DNA of 64,000 nucleotides from assembly GCA_004017275.1 (NCBI GenBank), contig SAKE01000009.1, positions 62,001 through 126,000 on the forward strand, read 5' to 3'. Source of the stretch: Mesorhizobium sp. GTDB taxonomy: Bacteria; Pseudomonadota; Alphaproteobacteria; Rhizobiales; Rhizobiaceae. This document shows positions 60,788 through 64,000 of the stretch, in pieces (position 1 is the first letter of the stretch; each line of letters starts with the position of its first letter). Under the pieces are notes generated by a model. That model saw nothing but the letters and a program-made list of their open reading frames with translations. It searched no databases and was not told the origin of the DNA. Made by a program: the position numbers and the translations under genes.

Positions 60788-61606
60788 TCAGAGCGTAAAG
60801 CCCTCGCCGAGGTAAAGCCGCCGCACATCCGGGTTTGCCACCACTTCATCGGCCCTTCCATGGGTCAGCACCTGGCCGGCATGGATGATGTAGGCGCGGT
60901 CGATCAGGCCGAGCGTTTCGCGCACATTGTGATCGGTGATGAGAACGCCGATGCCGCGCGCCGTCAGGTGGCGCACCAATTGCTGAATATCGGCGACGGC
61001 GATCGGATCGATGCCGGCAAAAGGCTCGTCGAGCAGCATGTAGGCCGGGCGCGTCGCCAGGGCGCGCGCGATTTCCAGGCGTCGCCGCTCGCCGCCCGAG
61101 AGCGACATGGACGGTGCCTTGCGCAGATGGCTGATGTGGAATTCCTCGAGCAGCTCGTCGAGATTGCGCTCGCGCACCTTGCGGTCCTTTTCGACCACCT
61201 CCAGCACCGCACGGATATTCTGCTCGACATTGAGGCCACGGAAAATCGACGCCTCCTGCGGCAGGTAGCCGATGCCGAGGCGCGCGCGACGGTACATCGG
61301 CATCGAGGTGACATCGAAGCCGTCGATCTCGATCGTGCCTTCGTCCACCGGCACCAGGCCGGTGACCATGTAGAAACAGGTCGTCTTGCCGGCGCCATTG
61401 GGGCCAAGCAATCCGACGGCCTCGCCGGCGCGCACGCCGATGGTGACGCCGCTGACGACCTTGCGGCCCTTATAGCTCTTGGTGAGCCCCTTGGCGATCA
61501 GGGTCCCCTTGAACTTTCCCTTATCGACGGTCACCGCGGCCGGCGCCGAAAGCTTGCCAGCGGCCCGTCCCGGAAGACGCGCCGTCAGCGACGACAGGCT
61601 GGCCAT
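60788..61606 (-). CDS. lptB: LptB, LPS export ABC ATPase
   Basis: LptB powers transport of lipopolysaccharide from the inner membrane with LptFG and LptC. The 272-residue ATPase has Walker A GPNGAGKTT, Q-loop YLPQEASIF, signature LSGGERRRLEIARAL, Walker B YMLLDEPFAGID and the switch histidine in ITDHNVRE. It has about 30 extra N-terminal residues compared with E. coli LptB. The ATG at 61606 overlaps the lptA stop by one base; an earlier in-frame start lies within lptA. Confidence 0.96.
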   Translation of the reverse strand: MASLSSLTARLPGRAAGKLSAPAAVTVDKGKFKGTLIAKGLTKSYKGRKVVSGVTIGVRAGEAVGLLGPNGAGKTTCFYMVTGLVPVDEGTIEIDGFDVTSMPMYRRARLGIGYLPQEASIFRGLNVEQNIRAVLEVVEKDRKVRERNLDELLEEFHISHLRKAPSMSLSGGERRRLEIARALATRPAYMLLDEPFAGIDPIAVADIQQLVRHLTARGIGVLITDHNVRETLGLIDRAYIIHAGQVLTHGRADEVVANPDVRRLYLGEGFTL

Positions 61607-62190
61607 CAGGGGTTCGTCGCTCCCGATTTCGGCGGCGGTGTAATCGACATCTGGACGCGTTGTCCAGCGCATGGATCCACCTGGGCCAATCCGCTTTTCA
61701 TCTGCACGGTGAGCTTGCAGCCGACCAGGACGTTGTCGTTTTGCGACAGAACGACCTTTTTGCCCGAAAGCACCAGAACCTGGCTCTTCATATCGAAGCT
61801 GCCTTGATCGCCAGTCGCGACCTGTGCATCCGACTTGATGTACACCTTGTCCGAAATCTCCAGGTGATCGATGTTGGCCGAGCCGGTCATGGCTGCCGCG
61901 CCAGCCGCTTCCGCGCCCTTGGCGCCGGCGTTGGGACCCTTGACGTAATAGACCGTCATCTTGCCGGCCTTCATCAATGTCGGCCCCTGGACGACGCTGA
62001 CATTGCCCGTGAAGATGGCGATACTGTCGGCCTGGCGGACTTCCAGCTTGTCGCTTTCGATCTGGATCGGCTTGTCGCCGGACAGTTTGAGGCCTGATTG
62101 GCTGGTGGTCTGCGCCAATGACGGCACAAGTCCGAGCAGCAGCAACGCTGAAGTTGCAGCCGCGAGCCGCGTCGAACTACTGAGCCGCAT
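61606..62190 (-). CDS. lptA: LptA, periplasmic LPS transport protein
   Basis: LptA builds the periplasmic bridge that carries LPS to the outer membrane. The 194-residue protein has a signal peptide (cleavage near residue 27, PSLAQT) and an OstA-like beta-jellyroll: IQIESDKLEVRQADSIAIFTGNVSVVQGPTLMKAGKMTVYY and SDAQVATGDQGSFDMKSQVLVLSGKKVVLSQNDNVLVGCKLTVQM. It overlaps lptC by 14 bp and lptB by 1. Confidence 0.94.
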   Translation of the reverse strand: MRLSSSTRLAAATSALLLLGLVPSLAQTTSQSGLKLSGDKPIQIESDKLEVRQADSIAIFTGNVSVVQGPTLMKAGKMTVYYVKGPNAGAKGAEAAGAAAMTGSANIDHLEISDKVYIKSDAQVATGDQGSFDMKSQVLVLSGKKVVLSQNDNVLVGCKLTVQMKSGLAQVDPCAGQRVQMSITPPPKSGATNP

Positions 62191-62890
62191 TGGTTTCTCC
62201 GCTGTTTCCCTCTGCCGTTTTCAAGGCGGCGGAATCGATGTTGACGCGCACTTTGTTCTCGAAAACCAGAACCTTGCCATTGTCCTGGACCGACATCGAA
62301 TCCGCCGTGATCCGTGACCCCTCACGGCTGACGTCGACGGGATCTCCCGTCTTCATAGTGCCTTTGCCCATGTCGAGGAAGACCGATTTGAAGTTGGCCT
62401 GCATGCCGTCGGTTGTGGTGATCGTCACGTCGCTGGTCAGGTTCATCGTATTGCCGTCGCGATCGTAGGTGCCGTGCGAGGCCTTGATCGCCGCGACGTT
62501 GTCGGGTCCGACCGGGATCTTTGCGTCGATGCCTTCCAGTTCGATGATGCCTTGCGTACCGACATCCTGGATGGCCCGCAGCGCCGTCATCGAATAGGGC
62601 TGCTTCTGCTTGGTAAAACCGTTGAGCTTGGGATTGGCCATCACCAGCTTGCCATTGGAAAAGGCCGTGCCTTCCGCCTGGACCGTGACGGAGACAGGTG
62701 CGGCGAGATAGGAGTAGACCGGGAAAGCGATGGCGATCAGTGCCGCAGCCACCGGCACGGCAAACTTGAGAACGCGCACACGGCGCGAATGACGCTGCGC
62801 GCGGTCGAAAGCGTCGCCCCGCGTCCGGCCGTCCGCCGGGGTAGCCAACTCCGTCTCGGCGTTGGTCGATTCAACTGGTCGCGCTAACAT
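62177..62890 (-). CDS. lptC: LptC, inner-membrane LPS transport protein
   Basis: LptC links the LptB2FG pump to LptA. The 237-residue protein has a cytoplasmic start, a single membrane helix (about residues 42-62, FAVPVAAALIAIAFPVYSYL) and a periplasmic beta-jellyroll domain with ASHGTYDRDGNTMNLTSDVTITT and DSMSVQDNGKVLVFENKVRVNI. It is longer than E. coli LptC (191). It is the first gene of lptC-lptA-lptB. Confidence 0.92.
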   Translation of the reverse strand: MLARPVESTNAETELATPADGRTRGDAFDRAQRHSRRVRVLKFAVPVAAALIAIAFPVYSYLAAPVSVTVQAEGTAFSNGKLVMANPKLNGFTKQKQPYSMTALRAIQDVGTQGIIELEGIDAKIPVGPDNVAAIKASHGTYDRDGNTMNLTSDVTITTTDGMQANFKSVFLDMGKGTMKTGDPVDVSREGSRITADSMSVQDNGKVLVFENKVRVNIDSAALKTAEGNSGETNAAQ

Positions 62891-63272
62891 TCACTGCTTT
62901 CTTCTAAACCCCTGCCCACCCTGGAGCACCGCCTATAGGTGGGACGCCGGCGCCCTCAAGCAAGCACAAGCCCACGAAAACTGCAAAAATGTGACAACTG
63001 CCTTTGTACAGATGAAAATGAGGTCCGCACAACTACACGTTCTTCATAGCAGAAACAGACACGCGGCGTAAAATTTATCGACGGTCGGTCCCGCCGCCCG
63101 ACCTCGCGGCGATCGCACAAATACGTGAGCGGACCAATGCCTGGAGAGGGCAGAGCTGGCTGGGCCGACTGTCGACCCGGACGGTCGTGTCGCCGTGCGG
63201 AAAAGAGAATTGCTTCCAGATGCGAGGATCATGGTCTAAAAGCGTCTCCTCCCGCCGACTGAAAGGCTGACC
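62891..63272. other. Divergent intergenic region between lptC and sppA
   Basis: No gene is recognised in 382 bp. It should hold the promoters of the lptCAB operon (minus strand) and of sppA (plus strand). In related genomes an RNase D gene often stands before lptC; it is not present here. The 62975-63075 part is less GC-rich than its surroundings. I see no convincing operator or hairpin. Confidence 0.45.
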
Positions 63273-64000
63273 ATGGCACTGAGAGCCGACGACCTGATCG
63301 ACCGCCGCCGCTTGCGGCGCAAGCTGACATTCTGGCGCGTCATCGCCATCGGCATCGTAGCCCTTGGGGTGATTGCGCTTTCGGCCTGGTTCTATGGCGA
63401 CGATTTCGGCGGCTCGACAGTCGACCATATCGCCAAGGTCAAGATCGAAGGCACGATCACCGAGGACGAGGAACTGATCGAGCGGCTGGAAACCATCCGT
63501 CTGTCGTCGAAGGTAAAGGGCGTGATCCTGTCGATCGATTCGCCAGGCGGCACCACCGTCGGCGGTGAATCGATCTATGAAGAGGTGCGCAAGCTGGCCG
63601 CCGACAAGCCTGTGGTGGCGGAAGTCGGCACGCTCGCCGCATCGGCTGGCTATATGATCGCCAGTGCCGCCGACCATATCGTTGCCCGCAAGACCTCCAT
63701 CGTCGGTTCGATCGGGGTGCTGATCCAGTACCCCGATGTCAGTGGGCTGATGGACAAGCTCGGCGTCAAGCTGGAGGAAGTGAAATCCTCGCCGCTGAAG
63801 GCCGCGCCCTCTCCCTTCAAGCCGACCAATGACGACGAACGCGCCATGGTCCGCAAGCTCATCCTCGACAGCTACGACTGGTTCGTTGGCATCGTTGCCG
63901 AGCGCCGCAAGATGACCCGCGAGCAAGCACTGGCGCTTGCCGACGGTTCGATCTTCACTGGTCGCCAGGGTGTCGCCAACGGACTGATCGACGCCGTCGG
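63273..64000 (+). CDS. sppA: SppA, signal peptide peptidase (partial, runs off window)
   Basis: SppA is a membrane-anchored serine protease that degrades cleaved signal peptides. From the ATG at 63273, with AAAGG upstream, 242 codons are present and no stop is reached. There is one membrane anchor (about residues 23-42, VIAIGIVALGVIALSAWFYG), then VKIEGTITEDEELIE, LSIDSPGGTTVGGE, GTLAASAGYMIASAAD with the catalytic serine, SIVGSIGVLIQYPDVS and KSSPLKAAPSPF, where the lysine partner is expected. This is the short, single-domain form. Confidence 0.94.
   Translation, partial: MALRADDLIDRRRLRRKLTFWRVIAIGIVALGVIALSAWFYGDDFGGSTVDHIAKVKIEGTITEDEELIERLETIRLSSKVKGVILSIDSPGGTTVGGESIYEEVRKLAADKPVVAEVGTLAASAGYMIASAADHIVARKTSIVGSIGVLIQYPDVSGLMDKLGVKLEEVKSSPLKAAPSPFKPTNDDERAMVRKLILDSYDWFVGIVAERRKMTREQALALADGSIFTGRQGVANGLIDAV

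Overview
The window looks like chromosome of a GC-rich alphaproteobacterium of the Rhizobiales, most likely Mesorhizobium or a close relative in the Phyllobacteriaceae. The evidence is a set of families largely confined to this group (DUF982, DUF1150 beside Hsp20, IalB-like protein), the order lptC-lptA-lptB-rpoN-hpf-ptsN, ubiE-ubiB-coaBC, two intergenic palindromic repeats of the rhizobial RIME type, and an alphaproteobacterial RpoH promoter with a ROSE thermometer. The species cannot be fixed from the sequence alone.

Layout. 1-1.3 kb: the start of a class II aldolase gene facing a LysR regulator. 1.36-9.63 kb: a complete high-affinity K+ system on the minus strand, kdpF-kdpA-[71-aa membrane protein]-kdpB-kdpC-kdpD-kdpE, led by a 26-codon membrane peptide. 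9.9-15.7 kb: accessory genes (DUF982, acyltransferase 3, PhnA-like, thioredoxin-fold protein, SDR/AraC pair) with long intergenic stretches and a decayed copy of the kdpF 3' end. 15.95 kb: tRNA-Ser(GGA). 16.4-20.9 kb: membrane proteins, msrA, a BMP binding protein, GNAT, an anti-sigma-like protein and slyX.

18.7-29.8 kb is a nucleoside uptake and salvage region: BMP-type binding protein, double-cassette ATPase, two permeases, cytidine deaminase, purine nucleoside phosphorylase, thymidine phosphorylase, then upp and add. A nucleoside hydrolase (55.5 kb) and ribokinase (51.6 kb) fit the same economy. 29.9-34.4 kb holds ubiE-ubiB-coaBC, with a FitAB/VapBC-type toxin-antitoxin pair between ubiB and coaBC.

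36.2-42.4 kb is a carboxylate module: IclR regulator facing tctC-tctB-tctA-CoA transferase-citryl-CoA-lyase-like gene. A second tctC-tctB-tctA set follows at 44.0-47.1 kb, then nth, a DUF2244 gene and an Ada-like methyltransferase. 49.6-51.4 kb has four consecutive small exported proteins (two with spore-coat-U-like features, one fimbrial-chaperone-like, one of unknown family) preceded by an exact TTAA-N7-TTAA CtrA-type box. 51.6-56.5 kb carries ribokinase, amidase, LysE, two tandem paralogous membrane proteins and nucleoside hydrolase. 56.7-63 kb is housekeeping: hsp20-DUF1150, ptsN-hpf-rpoN, lptB-lptA-lptC, and the start of sppA.

The observations most worth a second look are two dispersed copies of a tiny RNA-like gene with conserved promoter boxes and terminator but a diverged promoter spacer; the CtrA-box surface-protein cluster; a cysteine-free CoaBC; the citrate-type uptake/CoA-activation/cleavage module; small kdp peptides; and the kdpF fragment.
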